A DNA stretch of 64,000 bases, taken from NCBI RefSeq assembly GCF_000350225.1, contig NW_005179265.1:183917-247916 (forward strand), read 5' to 3'. Under the pieces are notes generated by a model. The model had not been told where the DNA came from. It was given only the letters and a program-made list of their open reading frames with translations, and did no database searches. The position numbers and the translations under genes are program-made. This document shows, piece after piece, positions 24,567 to 36,207 of this stretch (position 1 is the stretch's first letter; every line of letters begins with the position of its first letter). The stretch comes from Chondrus crispus (Eukaryota > Rhodophyta > Florideophyceae > Gigartinales > Gigartinaceae).

Positions 24567-25830
24567 TATTGAAAATGTGCGACCACATGCTGTTATCTGG
24601 AAAGTGCAAAATCGAGCGACACGTGTACATGACTGCACGGTCCGGGCGCTCTTACCCATATCACGACATGACACGTGTAAAGTCTCAGATTTTGGGGTTC
24701 TGGGGACGAAAGTGGCCTCTCGGAGGGTCATGCAAATTTGCATAGTTTTGCCAAGTGGAACCTTGGCCCGTAGCACTATAGACTACACAGGAAATCCTGC
24801 AATTTTATTGGCCCTCAGGTCTAATGCTGCAAATCTATTGGTCGAGCGTTGTCCACGTGTGCGTCATTGGCCTTGTGATGTACTTTAAATGGCCTGTATA
24901 TGCCATAATTACGTTGTTTTGGGGGTTTCAAGTGGTCTGCCATGGTTGTAATGGGTAATTGCATGGGGCCCCCGGGCGGGACACATGTATGCCGTGTACA
25001 CATGTACACGTCGCCAGGTGGATTCGTGTACGTACACATGTACACGCATCCAGGTGTATGCACATGAGGGTTTACAGTTTTACGGTATCAGACTGTTTGG
25101 GATCCTGCGCGTGTCCGAGTACAGTACATGTGAATCAAAAGTACAACAAGTACTTCTCGCGAGAGGAATACAGTTGTGCGATTACTCTGTGTACGCGTCA
25201 CGCTGTATGCGAGTCTTGCGTGAGCACGCGCCGTTGCACTGTGCTCTCGTCATGGTGCGCCGTTGGATGCAAGTTCATGACAGTACTCGTGTGATTTACA
25301 TGTATTCTCATGTGAGTTGTGTAGAAAGTCTGGATGCACATTGTTATAACTTGCCATAATTATCTGACAGTGCTTGGCGAAATTAGTAAGGTGAGAAACA
25401 AGGATACGTATGGCGATTGTGATATGAAAGACGTTTGCGTTGTTGGAAATAGACAAGTGCCAAGTTGTTCGTTGCACAACAATGAAGTCTGGCATGACTG
25501 GATGCAGATTAGTAAGGTGTGAAACAGTTGCATGCATAGGGCCATGGTTTACAGTCATTTGGAATGTGTAGAAATAGTTGTGAGCTAATAGTTACGAATC
25601 GATTCGTAAGGTGGAAATCGAACAGTATGGTCGGGCCACAAGAGGACCGCGCTTGGTAGCGCATAGTAGAGTATGGTTTACTGGGAGTCGGAGTAGAGCG
25701 ATATTGTAGCACTCGAAGTGTATAAGTATCGCAGGAAAACGGCTTCAAAGTAAACCTCAGCACCAACTCCTTCACTCACACACATCAACCTGCCCTCCTT
25801 CTTTCCCTTGCCCCTCCGAACCTACCATTA
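24567..25830 (+). repeat. LTR-B1 (1,264 bp)
   Basis: Polypurine tract 24556-24566 (TCGACGGGAGG) precedes it. It starts TATTGAAAATG and ends CCTACCATTA. The TA..TA ends are confirmed by solo and complete copies with TSDs elsewhere. U3 is rich in palindromes built from GTGTACACATGTACAC. A TATA-like box lies near 25720. The next base (25831) is the middle of another B pol gene. Confidence 0.9.
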
Positions 25831-26683
25831 TTCTAAACACGTCCTAACCGTCACACAGTCGAAGTATGCCCAAGCAGTACTGAAACGGTTCAAAATGTCG
25901 GCATGCAATCCTTGCGTTACTCCGATGGAACAGTCTCGACATGTCACAATGCAAGTTATCGAAACTGGCAATGATGACAACCCATGCTTTGAACCATATC
26001 GTCAGGCCATTGGATGTCTAATGTTCCTAATGGTCGGGACCCGCCCCGATATTGCGTTTGCCATTGGAAAGTTATCTCAACACTGTGCCGATCCTCACGA
26101 GTCGCACTGGTCAGGTGTGAAACGTGTTTTGAGATACTTGCGTGGGTCCCAGCATCTTGGAATAGTGTTTGGTAAAGATGATCTTGGTACGGAACTTCAT
26201 GGGTATAGCGACGCAGATTGGGGTGGATGCCTTGAATCACGAAAATCAATGAGTGGGTACGTGTTCAAGCTTTGTGATGGGCCTATCAGTTGGGCTTCCC
26301 GGAAACAAACAGTAGTTGCAAAGTCTACTTGTGAGGCAGAATACATCGCACTCAGTGAAGCATGCAAAGAGGCTGCGTGGCTTCGACACTTCCATGCTGA
26401 TGTACTTGGTGCGAATTCGGATCCAACAATTCGCGTTGGATGTGACAACGCTGGTACGATTGCGTTTGCTCAGAACGAATCTACAAATCGTCGCAACAAG
26501 CACATTGATATTACGTATCATTTTGTTCGAGATGCGGTGCAGCGAAAACTGGTCACATTGTACCATTGTCCGACAACAGAAATGCCAGCCGATATGCTGA
26601 CCAAACCGCTTGGTCGCGTGCTGTTTGAAAAGTTCGTGGGCATGGTTGGGCTTTCCGAGTGCAAAGCTGCCCAAAGCATGTGA
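25831..26683 (+). pseudogene. pol: Copia-B pol 3' fragment (end of RT, RNase H)
   Basis: Begins in the RT region (KHVLTVTQSKYAQ) exactly at the LTR edge and stays open to TGA 26681-26683. It equals the region from about 23699 to the stop of the neighbouring B copy, but without that copy's 4-bp insertion and TGA. The RNase H motifs SDADWGG and CEAEYIAL are intact. Without the upstream part it cannot make a working enzyme. It is the right half of an element interrupted by the element to its left. Confidence 0.9.
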
Positions 26684-26694
26684 TCGACGGGAGG

Positions 26695-27945
26695 TATTGA
26701 AAATGTGCGACCACATGCTGTTATCTGGAAAGTGCAAAATCGAGCGACACGTGTACATGACTCGACGGTCCGGACCCTCACCCCATATCACGACATGACA
26801 CGTGTAAAGTCTCAGGTTTTGGGGTTTCTGGGGACGAAAGTGGACTTTTGGAGGGTTATGCAAATTTGCATAAATGGCGAAAATTTGCATTTGGCCCGAA
26901 CCGTTATAGGGCTACACAGGGAATACTGCAAATCTATTGGGTGTCGGTTCGAATGCTGCAATTCTATTGGTCTGTTATTGTCCAGTTATATGCAGTCATG
27001 CTGGTGATATATCTTGAATGATCGGTATACGTTTTAATTACATCATTTCGGGGGTTTCAAGTTGTTTACCATGGTTGTAATGGGTAATTACGGGTGGCCT
27101 TGGCGCTGGACACTTGTGTGCGGTGTACACATGTACACATCGCCAGGTTGCTGCGTGTACGTACACTTGTACACGTCGCGTACATACGGTCCGGCGCGTG
27201 TCCGAGCACAGTACATGTGAACTAAAAGTACAACAAGTATTTCTCGCAAGAGACATGTACTTACGTGAGTATTCAGTGTACGCGTCACGCTGTATGGACC
27301 CTTGCATCAGCATGCGCCGTTGTACTACACTCTCGTCACCATGCGACGTTATACTGTGCTCTCGTTATGGTGCGCCGTTGGATGCAAGTTGATGACAGTA
27401 CTCGTGTGATTCACATCGGATATCACGTGAGATGTGTAGAAAGTCTGAATGGACATTGTTGCTATCCATGATAGTTGTCTGGCAGTGTGTACCGAAATTA
27501 GTAAGGTACGAAACAAGGGCATGTATGGGGACTGAGATATGACAGGACTTTGCGTTGTTGGAAATAGAGAGATGCCAAGTTGTTCATAGTGCAAGAATAT
27601 AATCTGTCATGTCTGGATGCAGATTAGTAAGGTGTGAAACGATTGCATGCATAGGGCCATGGTTTACAGTCACTCGAAATGTGTAGAAACTGTTGTGCAC
27701 TGATAGTCAATAGTCAATTCGTAGGGTGGAAATAGAACAGTGTGGACGGGCCAGAAGAGGACCGCGCTTGGTCGCGCACATGGTGAGTACGGTTTACCAG
27801 GTGCCAAAGTAATGGGATAGTGTAACACTGAAAGTGTATAAGTATCGCCGAAAGACGGCTCCAAGTAAACCTCGGTACCAACTCCTTCACTCACACACAT
27901 CAACCTGCCCTCCTTCTTTCCCTTGCCCCTCCGAACCTACCATTA
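26695..27945 (+). repeat. LTR-B2 (1,251 bp)
   Basis: 3' LTR of the preceding B fragment (polypurine tract 26684-26694). Subtype B2 differs from B1 in the first 350 bp and through U3. A TATA-like box near 27836 is followed by the hairpin GCCG-AAAGA-CGGC at 27847-27859. Joined directly to the interior of a type-A gag-pol. Confidence 0.9.
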
Positions 27946-29694
27946 AGGGTTTGCAAGTGTCATTTGAAAATGAGAAATGCCGCGTTACTGCAGGACCAAC
28001 TGTAGTTGCTACAGCGAGTCAAGTTTGGGATTTGTACATACTTGACGTCATGAATGAAACCTTTTCTGCTCACGTAGTTACCCTGCAGACGCTACATGAA
28101 CGCATGGCCCATGTTAATGTAGAAGGAATCGCATCAATGATTCACAATAATGTGGTAAGTGGCATCAACGTTCGTCAAAGCGATGTGATCAGTGCAATGA
28201 ATCCGAAGTCTGACAATCACCCTCTCATTTGTCCTGCGTGTGTGTTCGGGAAAGCAACGCGATCAGTAATCCCAAAACAGCGATCATCGTCTCGAGCACA
28301 GAACTGTCTTGACTTGGTACATTCTGACGTTTGCGGTCCGCTCGAAGTACAGTCCATTGGTGGTTCGAGATACTTCATTACATTTGTAGATGATCACTCG
28401 AACTGGGTAGTTGTGTACACGATGAGAAATAAATCTGAGGCGTTTGCAAAATACAAGTTGTATGAAAAGTTGGCTCAAACCCACACTGGTCGCAAAGTAA
28501 AGGTGCTTCGCACTGATCGAGGGGGAGAGTACTTGTCGACGGAATTCAAGTCGCATTTAGATTTAAACGGTACGCAGCACCAAATCACAACGGCGTACAC
28601 TCCTCAGCAAAACGGTGTTGCTGAACGTTTATATCGAACTTTGCTTGATCTTGTCCGCTCTATGCTTTCTCATAAACAGGTCAGTAAGCGATTCTGGGCC
28701 GAGGCTCTTGCCACTTCGGTATATGTACGTAATCGAGTTACTTCACGCGCTTTGCCCGTTAATACAACTCCGCACCACATTTGGATGAATTTCACTCCAA
28801 ATGTTGGCCATTTGCGAGTATTTGGGTCAAAGTGTTGGTATACATTACCAAAATTAGAGCTCCGTAAGCTGGACTTGCGAGCGCGTGAAGCGATGTTTCT
28901 TGGGTACTCGCAATGCAGTAAGGCATACAAACTTTGGGACGGAGAGTTGAATAAAATTGTTGTGTCACGGGATGTCAAGTTTGATGAATCGACATGTGGT
29001 ATGCATGACATTCCTGCACACGAAAGTGATTCAATCAACTCTGATGTTGACGTTGTACTGCTCGATGGCGACAATGGGAATACAGCTGATACCCCAAATA
29101 CGGATGAGGTCGGTTCTGAGGAGGATGAAGTTTCGGAGGAGGTTCTTGAAAACGATGGTGCTCATTCTGTAAGTGAGAATGATGAAGATGAAGATGATGT
29201 ACCAACTGCCGTCGAAACTCCGAATGTCACTCCTCCAACTCCGACTCCAGCTGTGCGAAGATCGTCTCGAGTCAGCAGACCTCCCGGATCATGGTGGAGG
29301 AGCAACTTTACAGCTGCTCTTCTTTCACATGCGCATGTCGCTATTGAAGGTCCCAAGACTTTCAACCAGGCAACCAACGGTCCTAGAGCTGCATTTTGGC
29401 AGACCGGCATTGATAAAGAACTTGCCTCGCAGACTAAGAATCGAACTTGGAAACTTATTCCTCGATCTGAGGCGTCAAACATCTTGACATCTAGATGGGT
29501 TTTCAATGTCAAGCAACTGCCTGATGCAAATGGCAATATAGTTGAAAGTGCAAAAGCCAGGCTTGTTGCTCGTGGATTCCAGCAAGTGCAAGGTCTTGAC
29601 TATACTGAGACATATGCCCCTGTCATAAAGTTTACCACTATTCGTCTACTTCTTGCCCTAGTTGCTCATTATGACCTCGAACTTCATCAGATGG
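27946..29694 (+). pseudogene. pol: Copia-A pol fragment (protease end, integrase, RT start)
   Basis: Starts at the KGLQVSFENE region after the protease and stays open through the HHCC and DDE integrase motifs and the acidic linker into RT. There it is cut at 29694 by a solo LTR. It belongs to an A element distinct from the tandem array, with about 1% private changes (for example Asn to Tyr in the conserved ERLNRT). The gag half is missing because an LTR-B2 replaces everything to the left. Confidence 0.9.
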
Positions 29695-30957
29695 TATTGA
29701 AAATGTGCGACCACATGCTGTTATCTGAAAAGGTCAAAATCGAGTGACACGTGTACATGACTGCACGGTCCGGGCGCTCTTACCCATATCACGACATGAC
29801 ACGTGTAAAATCCCAGATTTTGGGGTTCCGGGGACGAAAGTGGCCTTTGGGAGGGTCATGCAAATTTGCATAGTTTTGCCAAGTGGAACCTTGGCCCGTA
29901 GCACTATAGACTACACAGGAAATCCTGCAATTTTATTGGCCCCTGGTCTAATGCTGCAAATCTATTGGTCGAGCGTTGTCCACGTTTGCGTCATTGGCCT
30001 TGTGATGTACTTTAAATGGCCTGTATATGCCATAATTACGTTGTTTTGGGGGTTTCAAGTGGTCTGCCATGGTTGTAATGGGTAATTGCATGGAGCCCCC
30101 GGGCGGGACACATGTATGCCGTGTACACATGTACACGTCGCCAGGTGGATTCGTGTACGTACACATGTACACGCATCCAGGTGTATGCACATGAGGGTTT
30201 ACAGTTTTACGGTGTCAGACTGTTTGCGATCCTGCGCGTGTCCGAGTACAGTACATGTGAATCAAAAGTACAACAAGTACTTCTCGCGAGAGGAATACAG
30301 TTGTGCGATTATTCTGTGTACGCGTCACGCTGTATGCGAGTCTTGCGTGAGCACGCGCCGTTGCACTGTGCTCTCGTCAGGGTGCGCCGTTGGATGCAAG
30401 TTCATGACAGTACTCGTGTGATTTACATGTATTCTCATGTGAGTTGTGTAGGAAGTCTAGATGCACATTGTTATAACTTGCCATAATTATCTGACAGTGC
30501 TTGGCGAAATTAGTAAGGTGAGAAACAAGGATACGTATGGCGATTGTGATATGAAAGACGTTTGCGTTGTTGGAAATAGACAAGTGCCAAGTTGTTCGTT
30601 GCACAACAATGAAGTCTGGCATGACTGGATGCAGATTAGTAAGGTGTGAAACAGTTGCATGCATAGGGCCATGGTTTACAGTCATTTGGAATGTGTAGAA
30701 ATAGTTGTGAGCTAATAGTTACGAATCGATTCGTAAGGTGGAAATCGAACAGTATGGTCGGGCCACAAGAGGACCGCGCTTGGTAGCGCATAGTAGAGTA
30801 TGGTTTACTGGGAGTCGGAGTAGAGCGATAGTGTAGCACTCGAAGTGTATAAGTAACGCAGGAAAACGGCTTCAAAGTAAACCTCGGCACCAACTCCTTC
30901 ACTCACACACATCAACCTGCCTTCCTTCTTTCCCTTGCCCCTCCGAACCTACCATTA
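29695..30957 (+). mobile_element. Solo LTR-B1 with TSD gatgg
   Basis: A lone LTR-B1 inside the RT gene of an A element. The 5 bp on both sides are identical (gatgg, 29690-29694 and 30958-30962). It is the footprint of a B insertion that later lost its body by LTR-LTR recombination. It fixes the ends of family B as TATTG..CATTA. Confidence 0.95.
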
Positions 30958-32195
30958 GATGGAGGTCGTGATTGCGTTTTTGAACGGCGACTTGGATGAA
31001 GACATCTACATGGAGCAACCCGAAGGGTGCATTGACAAACGCAAAAGTGATCACGTGTGCAAACTTTTGAAAGCACTTTACGGTCTTAAACAAGCACATC
31101 GTCAATGGCATGCCAAAGTGGATGATTTCTTAATTGGTGAATTGGCATTCGAGACTTCGCGTAGTGATCCTTGTCCCTACATTAAACGCATTGGTAACAC
31201 TATCACGCTGATTGCACTTTATGTCGATGACTTGTTACTCGCCGGTAGTGATATCGATGCCATCAAATGGATGAAGGGGGAGCTTAATAAACGGTTTGAG
31301 ATGAAAGACCTTGGTGAAGCAAAAGTCTGCATTGGTCTTGAAATTCAAAGGGATCGCAGCGCCAAGACTTTGAGTCTCACTCAAACTAAGTATGCATCAA
31401 AAGTGCTTGAGCGTTTTCGAATGTCAACGTGTAACCCCTCTCTGACTCCAATGGAACAAGGTCACACAACCACGATTTCAACCGAAAACGACTCCGAAAC
31501 AAATGTACCGTATCGTGAGGCAGTGGGATCCCTGATGTACTTGATGGTTGGCACTCGTCCAGACTTGGCATATGCGATTGGAAAGCTTTCTCAGCATTCT
31601 GCCAACCCATGTGAGTCACACTGGGCAAGTGTAAAACAAGTAATGCGATACGTGCAAGGGACTCGAAACTTAGGAATCGTGTTTGACAATAAATCTAAAT
31701 CGCCGGAGTTGTTCGGCTTCAGTGATGCTGACTGGGCCGGTTGTTCAGACTCTCGCAAGTCGACCAGCGGATATGTTTTCAAGTTCTGCGGTGGAGCGAT
31801 CAGTTGGAGTTCCCGGAAACAGACTGTGGTTGCAACTTCGACGTGTGAAGCTGAGTACATTGCACTATGTGGAGCGTGTAAGGAGGCGACTTGGTTGCGT
31901 CAAGTGGTTGCGGATGTCCTTGGACTTGATTCTGATCCCATGATTATGATGGGGTGTGACAATGCAGGGACTATTTCGTTTGCAAAGAATGAATCGGTCA
32001 ACCGTCGTAACAAACATGTTGATGTGAAATACCACTATGTACGAGATGCTATTAAGAGAAACATTGTGTCTTTGTCGCATTGTCCGACGACTTGCATGCC
32101 TGCAGATATCTTGACGAAAGCACTTGGGCGAATTCTATTCTAAAAGTCCGTAGAACTTCTAGGGCTTGCAGTAGCTACTTCTGGTAAAAGCATGT
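30958..32195 (+). pseudogene. pol: Copia-A pol fragment (RT to RNase H), continuation after the solo LTR
   Basis: Resumes the RT sequence of 27946-29694 after the 5-bp duplication. YVDD (about 31219) and the RNase H motifs are present, and the RNase H Trp that is TAG in the tandem array is intact here. Near the end Gln CAG has become TAA (32141-32143), and a variant polypurine tract (about 32198-32208) precedes LTR-A. Confidence 0.9.
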
Positions 32196-32208
32196 GATCG
32201 ACGAGGAG

Positions 32209-33147
32209 TGTTGAAATTGTACGACCACATGCTGATACGCATGACACACAACGATAGGTATGAAACGTGTCAAATGAAAACACTCCCGCGTGACGAGCTG
32301 AGCAAGTTTGATTTTCAACGTGTACACGTGTGATTTATGTACACGGTTGCACTGTACAGTACTTCAGGAGCAAGTTTGGGTTTCGACGTGTACACGTGTG
32401 ATTTATGTACACGGTTGCACTGTACAGTACAATCTGAGCATGTTTCATTTTCTTCGCCCGACACGTGTATGACCTGGCCACATGTCCTCATTACACTGTC
32501 GGACGCGTACAGTACGCCTGCAGTCTTACAGAGAAAGTGTAGAACCTTGGTGGCGGGTGACTGGCACGTGCCAAAGGTTTACAGCGTCCATGGAGTGCAG
32601 CACGGGTACAGCAGGACACAAAGATACCGTTGCGCGAGTTTTGAATTCGTAAGGCAAAATGTGCACTGTTGTAATTGACAGTGGACAGGACCTCACGAGA
32701 GATTCAGATTCATAAGGCAACGTGTGCGCTGTAAACAGTCCTTGCAGGATTGATTTGAATTCGTAAGGCAACGTTTGAGCTGTAAACGTGCCTTACGAAT
32801 TTGTGCCACGCTGGATTTGGAATAGTAAGGGAATTTGTGCTTTGCTGTGCTTTGTTGTACTGCCTTACGAATTTCTCCGTCATGACAGTGCTAATTCGTA
32901 AGGGGGTTTTCTGTTATGTTTGTTGGGCCATCGCCAGTTTGGCTGAGTAGCAAGACTGGCACATGTGTTAGAGCCAATACATTTGTAGTATGTGCGTCGT
33001 AGTCTTTGGTAGTAGAGTTCTAGAAGATTGCAGAAGTGTATAAGTAGCGCCAGAAGTTGGCGACTCAAAGTAAATCGGTGCCCAATCCTTCAACTTCACC
33101 TCATCAACCGTCCTTCGGTTTTCCGTTGCCCCGCTGACCTTCCAATA
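32209..33147 (+). repeat. LTR-A (939 bp), diverged copy
   Basis: 3' LTR of the A element above. Starts TGTTGAAATTG and ends CCAATA. It differs from the array LTRs at many sites. Its hairpin after the TATA box is fully paired (CGCCA..TGGCG). Followed at once by B RNase H sequence. Confidence 0.9.
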
Positions 33148-33510
33148 AAGTCTACTTGTGAGGCAGAATACATCGCACTCAGTGAAGCATGCAAAGAGGC
33201 TGCGTGGCTTCGACGCTTCCATGCCGATGTACTTGGTGCAAATTCAGATCCAACAATTCGAGTTGGATGTGACAACGCTGGTACGATTGCGTTTGCTCAG
33301 AACGAATCTACAAATCGTCGCAACAAGCACATTGATATTACGTATCATTTTGTTCGAGATGCGGTGCAGCGAAAACTGGTCACATTGTACCATTGTCCGA
33401 CGACAGAAATGCCCGCCGATATGCTGACCAAACCACTTGGTCGCGTGCTGTTTGAAAAGTTCGTGGGCATGGTTGGGCTTTCCGAGTGCAAAGCTGCCCA
33501 AAGCATGTGA
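33148..33510 (+). pseudogene. pol: Copia-B RNase H fragment
   Basis: Last 120 codons of a B pol gene, beginning at KSTCEAEYIAL and ending TGA 33508-33510. Right half of a B element interrupted by the A element to its left. Confidence 0.9.
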
Positions 33511-33521
33511 TCGACGGGAGG

Positions 33522-34772
33522 TATTGAAAATGTGCGACCACATGCTGTTATTTGGAAAGTGCAAAATCGAGCAACACGTGTACATGACTCGACGGTCCGG
33601 ACCCTCACCCCATATCACGACATGACACGTGTAAAGTCTCAGGTTTTGGGGTTCTGGGGACGAAAGTGGACTTTTGGAGGGTTATGCAAATTTGCATAAA
33701 TGGCGAAAATTTGCATTTGGCCCGAACCGTTATAGGGCTACACAGGGAATACTGCAAATCTATTGGGTGTCGGTTCGAATGCTGCAATTCTATTGGTCTG
33801 TTATTGTCTACTTATATGCAGTCATGCTGGTGATATATCTTGAATGATCGGTATACGTTTTAATTACATCATTTCGGGGGTTTCAAGTTGTTTACCATGG
33901 TTGTAATGGGTAATTACGGGTGGCCTTGGCGCTGGACACTTGTGTGCGGTGTACACATGTACACATCGCCAGGTTGCTGCGTGTACGTACACTTGTACAC
34001 GTCGCCTGCATACGGTCCGGCGCGTGTCCGAGTACAGTACATGTGAATTAAAAGTACAACAAGTATTTCTCGCAAGAGACATGTACTTACGCGAGTATTC
34101 AGTGTACGCGTCACGATGTATGCGACGCTTGCATCAGCATGCGCCGTTGTACTACACTCTCGTCAGCATGCGACGTTGTACTGTGCTCTCGTTATGGTGC
34201 GCCGTTGGATGCATGTTGATGACCGCACTCGTGTGATTCACATCGGATATCACGTGAGATGTGTAGAAAGTCTGGATGCACATTGTTGCTATCCGTGATA
34301 GTTGTCTGGCAGTGTGTACCGAAATTAGTAAGGTACGAAACAAGGGCATGTATGGGGACTGAGATATGACAGGACTTTGCGTTGTTGGAAATAGAGAGAT
34401 GCCAAGTTGTTCATTGCGCAAGAATATATTCTGTCATGTCTGGATGCAGATTAGTAAGGTGTGAAACGATTGCATGCATAGGGCCATGGTTTACAGTCAC
34501 TCGAAATGTGTAGAAACTGTTGTGCACTGATAGTCAATAGTCAATTCGTAAGGTGGAAATAGAACAGTGTGGACGGGCCAGAAGAGGACCGCGCTTGGTC
34601 GCGCACATGTTGAGTACGGTTTACCAGGTGCCAAAGTAATGGGATAGTGTAACACTGAAAGTGTATAAGTATCGCCGAAAGACGGCTCCAAGTAAACCTC
34701 GGTACCAACTCCTTCACTCACACACATCAACCTGCCCTCCTTCTTTCCCTTGCCCCTCCGAACCTATCATTA
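33522..34772 (+). repeat. LTR-B2 (1,251 bp)
   Basis: 3' LTR of the RNase H fragment (polypurine tract 33511-33521). Ends TCATTA, one base off the usual CCATTA. Next comes antisense A integrase sequence. Confidence 0.9.
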
Positions 34773-35078
34773 TACACAGCTACCCAGTTCGAGTGATCAT
34801 CTACAAATGTAATGAAGTATCTTGAACCACCAATATACTGTACTTCAAGTGGACCGCAGACATCAGAATGTACCAAGTCAAGACAGTTCTGTGCTCGAGA
34901 CGATGATCGCTGTTTTGGGATTACTGATGATCACGTTGCTTTGCCAAACACACACGCAGGACAAATAGGAGGGTGATTGTCAGACTTTGGATTCATTGCA
35001 CTGATCACATCGCTTTGACGAACGTTGATGACACTTACCACATTATTGTGAATCATTGATGCGATTCCTTGTACATTA
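34773..35078 (-). pseudogene. pol: Antisense copia-A integrase fragment, left half of a split element
   Basis: Reverse complement of A pol from the start of the integrase (NVQGIASMIHNN) through CPACVFGKAT and HSDVCGPLEV to VDDHSNW. Its upstream continuation is exactly the antisense fragment at 54767-55265. In intact A elements the two ends are adjacent, and both here carry the TA at the junction. So one antisense element was split by the 35079-54766 insert. Confidence 0.9.
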
Positions 35079-35327
35079 CACTACAAAGGCGTAAAATGCT
35101 GGAACAATAATATTCAGTCTTCCAGAGATTCAATTTTTGCGAATTGATAACTATATATAAAACAGCAATGCCACCAGTCATGTTTGCCGAAAAAAATCGT
35201 AAAAGTTATTAAACCTACAAACAAAAAGTAGCAGGGTCGTTCATGTTTGTGAAACGTCTTTGCGATGCTATTATGGACATTATAATATTTCGAAAGTGAT
35301 GGGCCGGACCACTGGCGAGGGTCACGT

Positions 35328-35507
35328 ATGGACGAAAACGACACACATGCCCCCGCTCCGTACCCGCACCCCCCTCCCCCTTCATCCGCTCATCCGCGCA
35401 ACCCTCACCCTCTTCCGCACCCTCTTCCGCCCAGCTCTTTCCGTGCTTATCCGCCATCACCACACCAGTACATCGCAATTGATACCGGAGAGATTCCATC
35501 CGTGTAA
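35328..35507 (+). CDS. Small Pro/His-rich ORF, possible captured first exon
   Basis: ATG 35328 to TAA 35505-35507, 59 residues, very rich in Pro, His and Ser (for example APAPYPHPPPPSSAHP). Composition resembles the disordered N-terminus of a transcription factor. The end (GTGTAAG) could also be a 5' splice site, so it may be an exon rather than a whole gene. Not recognised. It lies in the insert upstream of the antisense zinc-finger remnant but on the other strand. Confidence 0.3.
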   Translation: MDENDTHAPAPYPHPPPPSSAHPRNPHPLPHPLPPSSFRAYPPSPHQYIAIDTGEIPSV

Positions 35508-35718
35508 GATTCCACAACCCTTCTTCTCTTACCACTGCTATCCCTAGCTCCACTTGCGGCAGAGGCTCGCTTTGGGACGGGCCGCCTTGCCGATGCCTTG
35601 TAGCGTTCGCCCCTTTTTCATTTGCTTGCGATTAGTCCATATCTTTCACAATATCTCTATGCCGCATACATAGAATATATTTTTTTCAGTGCCCCCGGTG
35701 CACCAGTTACAATGTTTT

Positions 35719-36096
35719 TGTTGAAATAGTGAGCGCGCCCAAGGGGACACCAAGAAGCCAGCGCCTGTGGCCTAGTGGTTAACGAATTTTTGCGGCAGAT
35801 TTTTCAGACCTCGATTTTAACATCAGGTTATGGGCCCAGATTTACGCTACCATTCGTAAGTTCGATTCTCACCGAGTGCACTTGGGCGGCGCAATGTTTG
35901 TTTGTTTGTGTCACACTTGGGAACGTACCTGCCTGTGTGTTGTGCAGTGACCCGCGCAGTGTGTTTGGCGTCCCTTGGTCGAGGGGGAGTGTTGAAATAG
36001 TGAGCGCGCCCAAGGGGACACCAAGAAGCCAGCGCCTGTGGCCTAGTGGTTAACGAATTTTTGCGGCAGATTTTTCAGACCTCGATTTTAACATCA
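35719..36096 (+). mobile_element. TRIM-like mini retroelement (378 bp, two 107-bp LTRs)
   Basis: Two 107-bp direct repeats (35719-35825, 35990-36096) start TGTTGAAATA and end TAACATCA. The first is followed at once by the copia-type primer-binding site GGTTATGGGCCCAG (35826-35839). The second is preceded by the polypurine tract CGAGGGGGAG. There is no coding capacity, as in terminal-repeat retrotransposons in miniature. The primer and polypurine signals equal those of the local copia elements, which probably mobilised it. Each repeat holds a tRNA A-box-like stretch TGGCCTAGTGGTTAACG, and the interior a B-box-like GTTCGATTC (35860). The flanking 5-mers differ (gtttt, tcctc), so no TSD is visible. 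Confidence 0.8.
35826..35839 (+). other. Primer-binding site of the TRIM-like element
   Basis: GGTTATGGGCCCAG, the same 14 bp found after the copia LTRs at 7674, 13880, 20085, 39504 and 40293, placed immediately after the first short LTR. Confidence 0.85.
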
Positions 36097-36207
36097 TCCT
36101 CGCTCCCTGTGTCTTCGATTCACCAGGTATAAAATAAAAATGCATCTTTAACTTCCGTTTCTCCACAAAGGACCGTCTACATGGCGAGCATTTAAAAGGT
36201 CTCGATT

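Noticed and set aside
24821..25360. Frames on both strands in LTR-B (repeated at 29948-30486, 33864-34298, 38596-38950 and 50150-50522)
   Set aside because: They follow the GTGTACAC palindromes, which read open on both strands. No start context or domain, and they lie in LTR U3.
35768..35870. A functional tRNA gene in the TRIM-like element
   Set aside because: A-box and B-box-like motifs are present, but I cannot fold a proper anticodon arm or acceptor stem. Kept only as a promoter-like similarity.
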